From the NCBI GenBank assembly GCA_017506865.1, contig JAFCMP010000077.1:124001-188000 (forward strand): a stretch of DNA of 64,000 nucleotides, in the 5' to 3' direction. Below, one piece after another: positions 22,501-32,749 of this stretch; positions within the stretch are counted from its first letter, which is position 1, and the number at the start of each line of letters is the position of its first letter. A program made the translations under genes and the position numbers. The notes under the pieces were generated by a model. That model saw only the letters and a list, made by a program, of their open reading frames with translations, had not been told where the DNA came from and ran no database searches. The DNA is from Tribonema minus (Eukaryota > Sar > Xanthophyceae > Tribonematales > Tribonemataceae).

Positions 22501-25500
22501 CAGCGCAGCATTATTATTACACAGAGAGCTCTCTGAGCGCTGACTCAGCCTGAACGGGCGCCGCTGCCCAGCCGTTACTTCTGCACGCATGGAACAGAGA
22601 CAACCAACGCCCGCGCGGGACGCCCGTGAGCACACTGCGTGCGCAAGGTGCTGACAGGGTAGCGGTCACATTCGGTATGCACTTGCTGGGTGCGTGCACG
22701 ACGAGCGCGACCGTAAATCAGCGTGTAGCACAGCGTATCATGATTACGCAGCCAGCTGTCTGAGCGCTGACTCAACCTGCACAGGCGCCGGTCCCTGGCT
22801 GCTATTTCTGCATGCAAGCAGCATAGCATGGGTCTGCGAACCACACTGCGCACGCACGACCTGATGACGTTGCTTGAGCGTGCTTAGGCCGCATGCCACC
22901 ACGTTGTGTTCGGTCTATAGCTCCCAGCTGCAACTTCAACAAACGCTCCACCATGCCCGAGCACGCCATGTATTAGCACACACCGCGCTCGGATCTCTGT
23001 GGCCAGCTTTCATTGGATTGCAGTTTTGCCTCAAACCATGTACCTACAGCTTCAACCTCAAAAGGTGACTCGGATCTCTCTGCCCGCCAAACTGCAGTAG
23101 CGCCTCTCGACCACATGCCCTACATTTTCAGCCTCAACATGTGGCTCACCTGCCGACGCCAGCTGCCCTGTGCCTCCAACAACGCCGCGCACCAGCACAT
23201 CCGTATACACTCCACTTCAACCTAGACTTCAACCCGAACAGGTGACTCACCTGCTGACGCCGCCCGCCCTGCCGCCTCCAACAACGCCGCGCACCAGCAC
23301 GTCCGCCAGCAGATCCACAGCTCCACACCGCCGCAAATAATCCTTCGCGCAGGCCCCTCCCCCCGCCCCCCCGCCCCCCCCCGCTCCCCCCAAAAGGTCC
23401 CCCACCTCGGCCCCGTGCAAGGCGCCATTGGCGGCGGTTTCGTCGCCATCGCCGTCGTCGCCTGCGATTATGAGGTGGCGGGGGGCCGACGCGGAGGCGG
23501 CGGCGACGACGCGACACAGCGCGTGCAGCGCAATGTCCGCAGCGGTGACGGCGTTGCGCGCAGCGAGCCCCCAGGTCGCGACATCCGACCTGACGTGCGG
23601 GGTCGCGGTGGCATGGATGAATGAATTAATGAGATGAGGTGAAAATATTATGAGCCGGCGCGGAGGCGGCCGCGACGACGCGACACAGCGCGTGCAGCGC
23701 AATGTCTGCGGCGGTGACGGCGTTGCGAGCCCCCAGGTCGCGACGTCCGACCTGACAGGTGCGGTCATGGGCATTAAAAAAATGGCGGCAAGATAGATTA
23801 GATCAAGGTGGAATGGCTGCGACGACGATGATGAGCGTAGCATGGCGCGCGGCGCCATGTCAGTGGCGGTGGAGTGAATGAGATTTATAAGGTGAAATGG
23901 CTGTGACGGTGCCTATGAGTGCAATGTCGGCGGCAGTCACGGCGTTGCGCGCGGCAAGCCCCCAGATACGACGTCCGACCTGACGCGCAGGTCATGGGCA
24001 TTGCATAAGTGGCGGCAGAACAGATTGGATCAAGGTGGAAAGGCTGTCGCGATGCCTATGAGCTCGGCATCGCATGCGGCGCAATGTCGGTGGCAGTGGA
24101 ATGAATGAATGAGACAAAGGTGGAACGGCCGTGAGCGCAATGTCCCCACGGCATTGCCAACGGCATAGCGGCGATGGCGGTGGCATGCATGAGACGAAGA
24201 AGGTGGAATGGCTATCACGACGACGATGAGCGCCGCATCGCGCACGGCGCAGTGTTGGTCGCGGCGGCGGCGGCGGCGCGCGCCATTGGGCCGCTGGTCG
24301 GGATGCGCCAATTGGGACAGCAGTGGCAGTACCAACCAGCGGTGGCAAGACGGAGTGGTGTAGGCGCTGCGGGCGTACGATTTGAGGTACAATACTTACG
24401 ATATGATACTAGAGCTCTACGATCTTTTGATTCGTTTTCATTCATTAAACCAATACATTGATGCATGCGCAGTGTGCGTTGGCAACAGTTGTGGCATTGC
24501 GCACTTCCGTTCAGGACAGAACACCTAGGGCGGGGGGATGACTCGAGTTGACTGTATACAGTGTACAAGTCGGCGCTCGCGGCAGACATTGAGTGCAGTG
24601 GGCTTACAGTTGGCTGCAGCCAATTGTTGTGGCACTAATCCAGTGCCGGACAGCGGCAGCGTGACAGCAATATGTCATTCGCTTGTGCTGACCTCGGTGG
24701 CGTTTGAGCGTATGCTGGTCTCAGTTACTAGTATAGAGCGCCAGAAAAGTGACCAGGCGCGATGGCGACCATCCGCTACTGGGGCAGTCGGGGGGCCACT
24801 GCGGCACGCGCATATGTTGACGGTGCCAACTTGCGCGAAAGCGCTGCTTGCAGCTGCGATGCGAACCCCCAATGAGCTGCTCTACAGGGTACAACGAAAG
24901 TGATAGGTGAAGTGTGGTAGGCGCGCGCACAGTCGACTCAATCACCGCGTTCCATGGCCCGCCACACGCAACCGCCACTTGTGCACGAGGTCCTCGAAGT
25001 TCACCTTTCTGCTCTTGAATTGCGTAGCCGGACAGCGCGCGGCGCAGCAGCGGCCGCGCATTGAATGCAGCATCGCACACGGCCGCTTGCTACACCAGAT
25101 GATCAGCTTTCGCCTGTCTAACAGCAGCCGCGCTGGCTGCAGCCACGTGATACACCAAACAGAAGCACTCACCGGTCTAACAGCAGCCCCGCGCTTGCTA
25201 CAGCCGCGCTTGCTACACCAACTAGCAGCACTCACCTGTCCAACTCACACCAGCCGCGCTTGCTACGCCAAATAGCAGCACTCGCCGGTCTAACAGGAGC
25301 CGCGCCTGCTACAGTCGCGCTCGTTACACCAGATGATCGGCACTCACCGGTCTAAGAGCAGCCGCGCCTGAGACACCACGTCCGCCTCCTCCGCGTCACC
25401 CCCCGCATCCCCCGTCCCCCTCCCCCTCCTCCGTATCTTCAGCTTCTTGCCGGCAGCGGGTGCGGCTTTGGCGGGCGTCGCGACGGCGCCGTGATCGCCC

Positions 25501-26075
25501 CCTGGCAGCAGCGCCGCGAGCGCGGTTACGGACGCCGGGGGGAAGCGCTCAGCGAGCTCTGCGTCGCCGCACAGCAGGTACGCCACGACCGCCAGGACGA
25601 AGACGAGGGCCTCGTCGGTGCCCCTCTGGGCGCCGCGCAGCAGGGAGAGGAGGGCGGGCAGGAGGCCGTGGCTGCGCACGAGGGCGCGGATCGGCGCCCT
25701 CTTGACGGCGCGCGCCACGCGCAGCGCGCTGCCGCGCGCCACGGCCTGGTCCGCGGAGCCCGCGCCGTCGACGTCGTAGATGAGGCCGTCCAGGTCGGAC
25801 GAGGACTTGCCTGATGCAGCAAGGTCCGTGGCGCTCGAGAGATAGGGTCGGGACCAGGATGGCTCCGCTGTGATGACGGAGAGCCCGGCCCTGGGCTCGT
25901 GGTCGCCGTCGTCGCCGTTATCGAGGCGTTCGCCGATCGCCAAGAGAGGCATGAGTGACTTCGATAGGCTCTTGGTGCTCGTCTGCGAGTCTGGCTCATC
26001 AGAGTCCTCGTCCTGGGTCCAACAGACCCGTCTGCCGGACTGGTACGTGCGCTGCGCCTTGCCACCGTCTGCCAT
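13505..26075 (-). CDS. WAPL-type cohesin-release factor, nine exons
   Basis: Exons (minus): 26075-25348, 23589-23251, 22130-21998, 20980-20824, 20142-19977, 18686-18459, 16556-16228, 15352-15142, 14701-13505; about 1160 residues. Exon 1 carries the conserved start of the WAPL helical-repeat domain (SALRVARAVKRAPIRALVRS, LLPALLSLLRG). Exon 3 has LRLLELVTHRNAENARQ, matching the human LRVLESVTVHNPENQ region. Exon 5 has VLVNLTHQNEAA. The exon 6-7 join reads FDLQVLCLSALTNCVEL, like human FDIRVLGLGLLINLVEY. Exon 8 has LVLAGYCSLLLGCL, then LPGG... LRAFLALQ, matching the family's C-terminal helices. WAPL binds PDS5 and opens cohesin rings in the nucleus. All junction phases agree except that exon 6 needs a frame change in its G-rich run. 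Exon 9 adds a tail of about 380 residues rich in Ser, Ala, Pro and Gly, with two KTYGRR motifs. Most introns contain exon-border echo arrays. Confidence 0.85.
13661..13744 (-). repeat. In-frame 42-bp tandem duplication coding a KTYGRR motif
   Basis: Two adjacent 42-bp copies, nearly identical, encode STRGNAVKTYGRR twice near the C-terminus of the WAPL homologue (exon 9 residues about 323-348). It preserves the reading frame, so two motif copies are present in the protein. Confidence 0.9.
15142..15620 (-). repeat. WAPL exon 8 and two acceptor-border copies
   Basis: Exon 8 (15352-15142) starts after CCCCCCCGCTGCGCAG. Its first part (plus-strand phrase GAGGTTGTCCGCCTCGGCGC) recurs at about 15470-15535 and, more decayed, at about 15568-15630. 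Spacing is about 105-160 bp. Confidence 0.65.
15845..16040. repeat. 65-bp direct repeat inside a WAPL intron, with oligo-C tracts
   Basis: A block starting GCCGCACGCATCACGTCTCG is identical over 65 bp at 15845 and 15975, 130 bp apart. The copies are separated and followed by oligo-C runs (also at 15797-15822, 15917-15928, 16048-16066 and 16088-16106). Confidence 0.9.
16500..17640 (-). repeat. Exon-border echo array: copies of WAPL exon 7 acceptor border
   Basis: The first part of exon 7, coding VLCLSALTNCVELPGSAANR, is present at 16500-16560 (the true exon) and recurs upstream at about 16670-16735, 17038-17103, 17218-17285 and, decayed, 17405-17462. Remnants lie at 16872-16900 and 17607-17640. 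Copies keep the CAG acceptor. The spacers share the phrases CGAGAGAAGCGC and GGGGCTTTCA. Spacing is about 170-190 bp. Confidence 0.9.
17490..17589. repeat. Perfect 50-bp tandem duplication
   Basis: Two head-to-tail copies, without mismatch, of a 50-bp unit beginning GATGGGTAGAGAGTTTGTGA, in the intron between WAPL exons 6 and 7. Being perfect, it is either very recent or an assembly duplication. Confidence 0.92.
17780..18505 (-). repeat. Exon-border echo array: six copies of WAPL exon 6 donor border
   Basis: The end of exon 6 with its donor (true site about 18459) recurs at about 18335-18385, 18207-18260, 18090-18150, 17898-17965 and 17785-17845. Conserved plus-strand words are CTGCAGATCG, ATGGTGCGAGCAGCGCCCGTC and CTCCGCGCCTG. 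Each unit carries the same intron piece, with TCAAGAGCGTGCTTATTAA and CTACAGCAGCGCTCAGC. Spacing is 115-195 bp. Confidence 0.88.
19533..19554. repeat. Interstitial telomere repeat (CCCTAA)3
   Basis: Three uninterrupted CCCTAA units inside a WAPL intron, next to a decayed exon 5 border copy. Confidence 0.9.
19838..19940 (+). repeat. Dispersed AGAGCTCT element, full-length type
   Basis: Contains TTCAAAAGATCGTCGAGTTC and TAGGTGACAAGG, then TGGTTAGCCGCAAGTGCC, TTCCACCAATAACCGTGGT and GCCGCTGCTGCAG. It is the same element as at 56203-56290 and 62705-62803; here the core is TCGAGTTCTA. It lies in a WAPL intron in antisense orientation to the gene. Confidence 0.88.
21530..22025 (-). repeat. Exon-border echo array: seven copies of WAPL exon 3 donor border
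   Basis: The end of exon 3, coding NAENARQ plus its donor GTCGGT (true site 21998), recurs at about 21903-21930, 21842-21860, 21826, 21720-21745, 21627-21655 and 21557-21585. On the plus strand each reads ACCGACCTGTCTGGCGTTTT with variation, followed by CAGCG. Between copies lies a shared piece with AGTACGCACAGTACACCA. Spacing is 60-100 bp. Confidence 0.88.
22078..22815 (-). repeat. Exon-border echo array: four 225-bp units of WAPL exon 3 acceptor border
   Basis: Four head-to-tail units beginning at about 22078, 22303, 22528 and 22755, period about 225 bp. Each holds CCCTGAGCGCTGCTGACTCG-like exon sequence and the acceptor area (CAGCCGTTACTTCTGCATGC). Intron pieces AGACAACCAACGCCCG and GTGCACTTGCTGGGTG complete the unit. 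Only the first unit continues into the rest of exon 3. Confidence 0.9.
23148..24265 (-). repeat. Echo copies of both borders of WAPL exon 2
   Basis: Donor side: the true end at 23251 (VLVRGVVGGG...VSR) is copied at about 23150-23205. Acceptor side: the true start at 23589 (SDVATWGLAARNAVTAADIA) is copied at about 23688-23760 and 23925-23990. Fainter remnants carry the plus-strand word GCGCAATGTCNGCGGCGGTG near 23850, 24080, 24135 and 24245. Spacers contain AATGAATGAGA and AAGGTGGAATGGCTG. Confidence 0.82.
24393..24440 (-). repeat. Dispersed AGAGCTCT element, inverted and truncated
   Basis: The reverse complement contains TGAAAACGAATCAAAAGATC and GTAGAGCTCTAG, the same left end as the copy at 13141. 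It stops just after the core. Confidence 0.82.
25105..25380 (-). repeat. Exon-border echo array: five copies of WAPL exon 1 donor border
   Basis: The end of exon 1 (coding ARLLLDR, donor GTGAGTG, true site 25348) recurs at about 25278, 25227, 25171 and 25108. On the plus strand each reads CACTCACCGGTCTAACAGCA then GCCGCGC with small changes. Spacing is only 50-65 bp. Spacers are built from CTTGCTACACCAAATAGCAG words. Confidence 0.9.
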
Positions 26076-26819
26076 CGCTGCTTGTGAGCAAGACGTGCTT
26101 CACATGGAAAAAGCACCAACGGCTTTATTCAGTTGCTGAGGGTATGTCAACACGCCTACTGCCACGTGTTGACTTACACAATCGAAGCGACTGATGGAGC
26201 AGCTATATCTCACCGCTGCGCTGCTCGTCAAAGGTGAGCTCTCTCTGATTCCCTCCCAGAAGATTGAAGTTTCAGGCAAGAACTTCAACTGTTTGCTCAT
26301 ACCTGGATCTACTGCTCCGGATACCTGAACCTACTGCGAAGCTCTAAAGCTTCAGTGATGCCCTGCCAATGCAATTATGCGCAATCAGCACGATGCGCAT
26401 CAGCACCATGTGATGCAAAGGCGGGTTCACTGCTTGCTTTGCAGGAGACCGGGTCACCGTTGTCTCGAAGCTGCAAGTGGACGGCTCTGACGGTGAGCTC
26501 ACCATATTAACGGTGACTTATCATTGAATTCATCAAATTCAGCATCACCTTCACTTGTCCAGTGTGTGCCCAACTGCAGAGCAAGGGACCGCAACGTCGG
26601 CCTCGCAGCTGAGCTGGAATCCTGTCGTGAATGATATCTGCCAATCCTTGTTGGGGGCAGAAGTCTGGCCTACATGTACTTTGAATGCCATGGAGGCAAG
26701 GCTGCAGGAGGTGAGAGGGGCGGCTGGGACCGATGATGCCGGGGCGTTGTGTTTCGAAGCCGAGGGCGGGAGGTCCCTGCGGGCAGCATTGGCTGTCCAG
26801 CTGCTGACCATCAGTCTTC

Positions 26820-27870
26820 GACTTTGTGGGACGCGGCCACTGCCTCTACCTCGCGTCAGTCGCGCACTCTTGGCGGGCGGCATGCATGTCCGTCATGGTG
26901 CGACAGGGCTGGCAGTGGATGCGCGTGACAGTGCGCACAGCCGCTGTGGAGACACTGGAGCGGCTGGAGATGACGCTTGCAAGTTGAGACTGTGGCACCG
27001 ACGTGCCAGATTTCAGCATCACCTCGTCAGTCAAAAGGCTGCCGGCGCATCGGGATCAGTGGGTCGTACGCCGCATGTGGTCCTGCGGCAGGCTCGGCTG
27101 GTCCCGATGTCCTTGTCGGTGCGCTTTGTTTTGTGCCCGGCGCACGCACTTTCATTACAGATTGCCAGCCAGCGCTGGCCTCCGAGTCGGGAGAGTGACA
27201 AGTATCTGGATATCGGCATATGCGAGGTTGCTTCAAAGCACGCCCTTAGCGATGCGTACGCTGCTTGGGAGCAGCAGGCATCGCTTGCCTGGCTGTCGCA
27301 ACAGGTGCAGCTGTGGCCAGTGCGGTTCTGCAGCCAGCTGTGCTTCGCTGCCGCACAGAAGGGTCAGTAAGCGGCGCTCAGGTTCCTCATGAACGACGAC
27401 CAAGTGCAGGCGCTCTTTGACTCGCTCATATGGAAACTTGCCCAACGCAGAGTGGGGCAGCACAGAGTGGTATGGTGCACCTTGTGACAAATTTCATTGG
27501 CCCGAGCACCTCAGCAATGACGCGAATCGCCCATTCTGCGGGGACCGCTTCACCCTGCTGGACAAGGCTCCGGCCACATGCGGCCACATGGGTGTCCTGC
27601 AGGGGCTGCATGAGGTGCGGGCGCATTACGCACCTCACCATGCTGTGCAGCCAGCTGCGCACGGGCGCCTGGCTGCTCTACAGTGGCTGCAGCGCCCAGG
27701 CTGCCCGCACAAATGTCAATGCTTTCTGCGGGGTCGGTACGAAGGATGCCTGTACGCGAACGACTCCCCAGCACATGGAGTGGCTAAGGGGCATCGGGGG
27801 GAGCTGGAGCCTCGACAGGGTGGAAAGCGCACTACCAACCCTCCATCCTGATGATGTGTCGGGGCGCTGA
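26820..27870 (+). pseudogene. Decayed ankyrin-repeat / F-box-like gene
   Basis: Pieces in different frames resemble a large family of stramenopile proteins with an F-box-like start and degenerate ankyrin repeats. About 26820-26980 reads FVGRGHCLYLASVAHSWRAA then QWMRVTVRTAAVETLERLEM, followed by a stop. About 27640-27720 reads AAHGRLAALQWLQRPGCPHK, a typical repeat of the HGxLxxLQWLRxxGCPW kind. Frames switch and stops intervene between the pieces, so it cannot encode a full protein as it stands. Family recognition is from memory of the pattern; decay is seen directly. It lies between the divergent WAPL and RING-finger genes. Confidence 0.5.
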
Positions 27871-28203
27871 AGAGACAGTGCATCTGTGGCGGCGCGGATG
27901 CGGCCAATGGCCATCACCTACTAGCATAAGGCGGCAGCTGGGGCGTCCTTGCTCAGTAGTTCACTGAGCTCGTTCGCGAACGACGCGGTTCACTTTTTAA
28001 ACCAGCTCGTTCGGGCACGACCTCGTCTCGTCGTCCTTGTACCCGTCACTCACCACTCACAGGCAAGCAGCAAGCACACATACACGACGTGTGGGCCTTG
28101 CGCCTCACTTCGCCTTGCTCTCAACACGTCTGTTCCGTTCGCTTGGCAAGGCGCGGAGCCGCCAAGCCGACTGAAGGTTGAGGTTGCTCGCCTCGGCTCG
28201 GCG

Positions 28204-31200
28204 ATGGCAATCAAGTGGCATCTGGCGCCGAGTGCCGGCGGCGACAAAGTCCTCTTGACCCCGGATCAGCCCTGGCACTACCAGGTGCGTGTGTGCTGAT
28301 GGCCGTGATCTTCAGCTAGCTCGTTGGCTCTCTGTTCGATGCTTTCTCGTTCGTCACAATTGCACAGTTCAAGTTAGTAGGATCCGCACGACTTTGGCGC
28401 GGGTGCTGATGGTCAACGATGGTTGCATCAAGTCGCAGTGCCCTGCTGATAGATGCCAAATTGAGGATTGCTGGTGATTTCCGATCCTGATGATCTGTCA
28501 TCGCTCGCCATTAAAGCAAACTTCTGTAGCCGAAGCTTCGTGCAAGTTTCGTGCATCGGCCGCGCTTTGGCGTCGTTTAAACCAAAGCTTGCGTGCACGC
28601 GCAGTCGTGTGGCGCTGTTATGTGCCGAACATTACCAACGGCGGCTGCGAGCGTCGTCGTCGTCCCCGCCACATTGCTGCTGCAGGTCGTTCGTGCCTAC
28701 TTGGCGACATCAGCGAAACCAGGCACACCCCTCAACCATGTGCTGCAGGCACTGTTTATCATCATGTGTGACTTGCACACAGGCGCCACATGCTGCTACG
28801 TGTGCCGCAGGAGACAGTGTTAGACAGGACAGCGCGAATCCAACCTCAAGTTTCGCTCACGTTGTGTGGTTCCACTTTGGTTCTTGTGTGCTGTCGCGAC
28901 TGGCGCATCGGATGTGCTGCAGAGTTTGGCAGCCTTTTGACGAGACCGCACGCCTGCCCCCAACACCTTCACCACGGCACATCTCATCCCGAACTTCAAT
29001 CGCCATGGTGCCTTGTACGCGACAGGTGTCAGGCGCACGCGAAAACACGCTGACCTTTCTGGCGCGCAGCGACGGCACAGTCACCGTCTCGAAGCCCGCC
29101 GCGTGGGAGCCGGCGTACACGTGCACGCTCAACGACCGATGCCTCGACGATGGCGTAACCGCTCTTGCCGACCAGGACTCCATCTCCGTGAACTTCAACT
29201 TCACGCACGACGGTGCCGATGATGACCCGTGTCACATCGTGGAGCAAGCATTCACCGTCGTCCTGGCGGAGGGGTCGGTCCCAACACCTGCGCACCACCA
29301 GGACCAGAGCGCCAAGCGCACCGCAGCAGCGGCCGCGCTGCGCGACACCAGCGGCAGGAAGAAGCGCCGCCGCGCCAACTCCGGTGACTGCACCGACTGT
29401 GACCCGGCCGCCGAATGCAGCAGCGCTCCGCAGCCGCCGCAGGTCGTGCCCCTGCTGCTGCAGCTGCCGGTGCCATCTGTCGTGTCACCGTCATCAGGCC
29501 GCCAGCCGTGTCCATCGGACGACCCATGCAAGAGCAGCGGCGGCGGCGGCGGCGGCGGCAGTGGCGGCGGCAGCGACAGCGGCGCCCGCGGGGCCGGGGT
29601 CACCAGCGCGAATGCTGCAATGCTCAGCGAGATAAGCGCGCAGGCGGCGCACTGTGCCTCTCTGCAGGACGTGGCGGGCCTGGTCAACACGGCAGTGTCC
29701 GCAATCACCAGAGGCTGGCAGCAGAACGAGCGGGAACGGGTGGCAGCGCTGGAGGCGGAGAGGGCAGGTACGTGCGCACTGGTGTAACTGCCGTGTTGTA
29801 ACTGCCATGTTGTAGCTGTCGATTGCACACAGCGCTTGGGCACGGGCCGTGGGAGGTGGCGTACCAACGAATGTTGCACGCACTTCTTAAAAGCATCGGC
29901 GTTGCAATTTGCAGGAACCCTAGCTAAGCACCGCCAAGCTTTCTAGGTTACTTTCTTTTTTTGCTGAGCGGCCGAATGCAATGCCGGTCATCGCACTTGG
30001 CGCAAGTCAAGGTGGCACCTACCCACACACACCTCAACTTGAACATCAACAGCCGCAGCTCCAGCAGTACACCCTCATGAGATGCTCTACAGGCTCGACG
30101 TCTCATGTCAACGGATCGCCGCTTTGTGTCCTTGCACAGCAACGGCCAAGGCCCAGGCGGACGCGGAGGCAGCCGCGCAGCGCGCAGCGGGTGCGCGCAT
30201 CGCTGAGGCGCAGGCGGCGGCGGCGGCGGCGGCAGCGGCAACGGTGGCGGCGGCGGACGTCAAAGTGGCGGAGGCGGAGCGTGCCTGTGCCGCCGCAGTT
30301 GCCGAGGCGCAAGATGCCAAGCGGGCGGCGGAGGATAAGGTGGCAGCAGCGGAGGCGAGGGCGACGGCGGCGGAGAACGCAGTGGCGGAGCTGAAGAGCA
30401 AGGCGACAGAGGCGGAAACCAAGGCGGCAGCGGCAGCGGCGGAGCTGAAGCGCAAGGCGTTGGCGGCAGTAGGCAAGGCGAAAGCGGCAGTGGCGGAGCT
30501 GAAGAGCAAGGCAGCGGCGGCAGAAAGCAAGGCGGCGGCGGCAGTGGCAGCAGGAGAGGAGAGGGTAGCGACGGCGCAGAACGCGACGGCTACGGCAGAA
30601 GCGGAGGCGGCAGAGCAGGCGGAGAGAGCGCAGGCAGTGGAGGACAGGGCTACGGCCGCAGAAGCGAGGGTGGCAGAGGCAGCAAGGGAGCGGGACTCTT
30701 TGATATCTCGTGCTCAGAACGCGGAGATCAGCAAAGGTACGCCGCATGAACGGCGGCGCTGGATGATTGATCGGCGCACTCGTATAGTGCTTCTGGCGTC
30801 GGTTTCAGTTGCCTTCTTGCGATGGTCGCTGCACGCAGCGCTCCGGTCTGCAGGCCCACTCGCGTCGTCCGCTGGAATACACAACGTACCGCCATTTAAG
30901 TGCATCCCACGTGGATGAATCCATGCGCTACTGTACTTGTTGGACAGCATGGCACAATGCGTATTTTTGTGTGGTAGCAGCTCTGTGCAGAATCTATGCA
31001 GAGCCCCCGCAAGCAAACACCCGCGCATCCGCAGCGACACGGTCCGACGCGCCGCCGCCGCCCCCCCCCCCCCCCCCCCCCCGCGCAGGAATCCTCGAAG
31101 CCACGGCGACGACAGCCGCGCAGCGCGCCGCGGCGGACGCAGCGGAGCTGACGCGACTCCGGGACGACCTCACCAGCATCAGAGCGCTGTACACCGCTGA

Positions 31201-32699
31201 GCAGCAGCGTGCCGACGCAGCCGAGACGGCGGCGGCGGCGGAGAGGTGCATTGCGCTGCGCGGCGCCGCCGCGTTCAGCGCGCACACGCTGCAGCTGGCG
31301 GCGGACGCGGCGGCGGCGCGCAGCGCCGCACCCGCGGCGGCGGGCGCAGCGGCAGCAGGCGAGGCCGCTGCGCGGAGGCTGGCGGCAGCGGAGGCGGCGG
31401 TCGGCAGCGCCTCGGAGGAGTTGGAGTGCGCCGTGTGCATGGAGCTGATGGTGGAGCCGGTGGCGGTGAGCTGCGGGCACCTGCTGTGCGCGTGCTGCCT
31501 GCGGGACTGGCGGCGCCAGTGCGGCGACGGCCGCCCGCCGACGTGGTGAGTGGCGCGCATGCATACCCTCACGTACGCCAGATTCACTTGAAGTAGCACT
31601 TGAAATCCACTTTGGAGTATCACACAGAGCGCACTTGAAGTAGCAGTTGAAGTACATGATTCTGTGGTAGCACTTGAAGTAGCACTTGAAGTCATGGCGT
31701 GCTGAGTGGCGTGCGCGCGCGCCACACGTGTCCCCACAAATGTGCGTTGCTTGACAGATAGCATTTGAAGCAGCACTTGAAGTAGCACTCGGCGTACATG
31801 GCGCGGCAGTGCTGCATGTGCGTTTGTGTTTCTGTAGGCCGTTCCGTGTCGCTTGCGCAGTTGAAAGATGATGAGCTTTAGTTGACCATCCACCGGCTGT
31901 TGCGATTGCCACCACCAGTGCAGCCTAGAGGGTCCGCAGGGAAGCTCTGGCCTTGGTGTAGGTTGTGAGGTGAACGGACCATTTGCGCTGTGCCCTGCGG
32001 CATCTCGGTCGTTGAAGGTGAACAATTAACTCACTGCGTGCCTGAGAACTGTACCCAATTTCTGCCATATGTCAGAAGCGCGGCACACGATGCGGCATCT
32101 GCTCCAAATCACCAGCATCTACGCTGAAGCTTTCCATGTTTTGCTCTGCGCTTTCCTCTCGCGCTCAAAGCCCCCCCCCCCACGCCCCGCCCCCTTCCAG
32201 CCCCACTTGTCAGACGGATGTGAAGGGGTCGACCCCCATGAAACAGATGAAGAACGCGATCGGCCACCTCATCGACTCCGGCCTCCTGCCAGCCGATGAC
32301 GTGGCCAACTACAGGAACCGCATTGGAGACACCGCGTCGGCAGCGCCTGCGCACGCCGCACCGCTGGCCGCTGCCGCCGCAGCAGCTGCTGCTGCGCCAC
32401 CCGCTGCTGCCGCCGCCGCCGCAGCAGCAGCGGCTGCGCCAGCTGCGGCTGCGCCAGCGGCGGCGGCGGCAGCGGCGGCGGCGGCGGCGCTGCCAGCAAT
32501 GGCCCACGCGCCGCCAGTGGCAGGCCGGGGCTTTGGGCCGCCGCGCGTGCGGGGCGAAACTGGCACCGTGAACAGGAACTGTTCTCCCACCCGCGCGTAT
32601 GGCGGCAACGCTGCGCCTCAGGGGCAGTTTCGCGGCAAGGTGTTGAGGAACCATCAAGTGCCCGGCGGGGGCGGCGGCGGCGGCGGCGCAGGCGCCTGA
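28204..32699 (+). CDS. Coiled-coil RING-finger protein (probable E3 ubiquitin ligase)
   Basis: Five exons: 28204-28284, 29026-29767, 30140-30736, 31089-31545, 32201-32699; about 790 residues, with every splice phase matching. The first 110 residues look beta-rich (TLTFLARSDGTVTVSKPAAW, DQDSISVNFNF), possibly a degenerate FHA-like domain. A basic patch GRKKRRRAN follows (possible nuclear signal). Exons 3-4 are a long alanine/glutamate-rich coiled coil (repeats like AVAELKSKAAAAESKAAAA). The RING spans exons 4-5: CAVCMELMVEPVAVSCGHLL, CACC, then CPTC completed across the junction, a C3HC4 pattern. The tail is Ala- and Gly-rich. The likely role is ubiquitin ligase with a coiled-coil dimer; FHA plus coiled coil plus RING would recall RNF8/CHFR, but the FHA call is weak. 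The upstream frame is open, so the start could lie earlier. Confidence 0.75.
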
Positions 32700-32714
32700 T
32701 GCGCGTTGCAGAGC

Positions 32715-32745
32715 CTCGACGGCGCTGCTGCGCAGCGCCGTCGAG
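32715..32745 (+). terminator. Perfect 13-bp hairpin just after the RING gene stop
   Basis: CTCGACGGCGCTG and its exact reverse complement flank a 5-base loop (CTGCG). It starts 15 bp after the stop codon. It could be an mRNA 3' structure or just a small palindrome; there is no U-tract, so it is not a bacterial-type terminator. Confidence 0.45.
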
Positions 32746-32749
32746 CGCC

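Noticed and set aside
30108..30530. Minus-strand Ala/Ser-rich protein of 140 codons
   Set aside because: Antisense shadow of the Ala/Glu-rich coiled coil in the RING gene.
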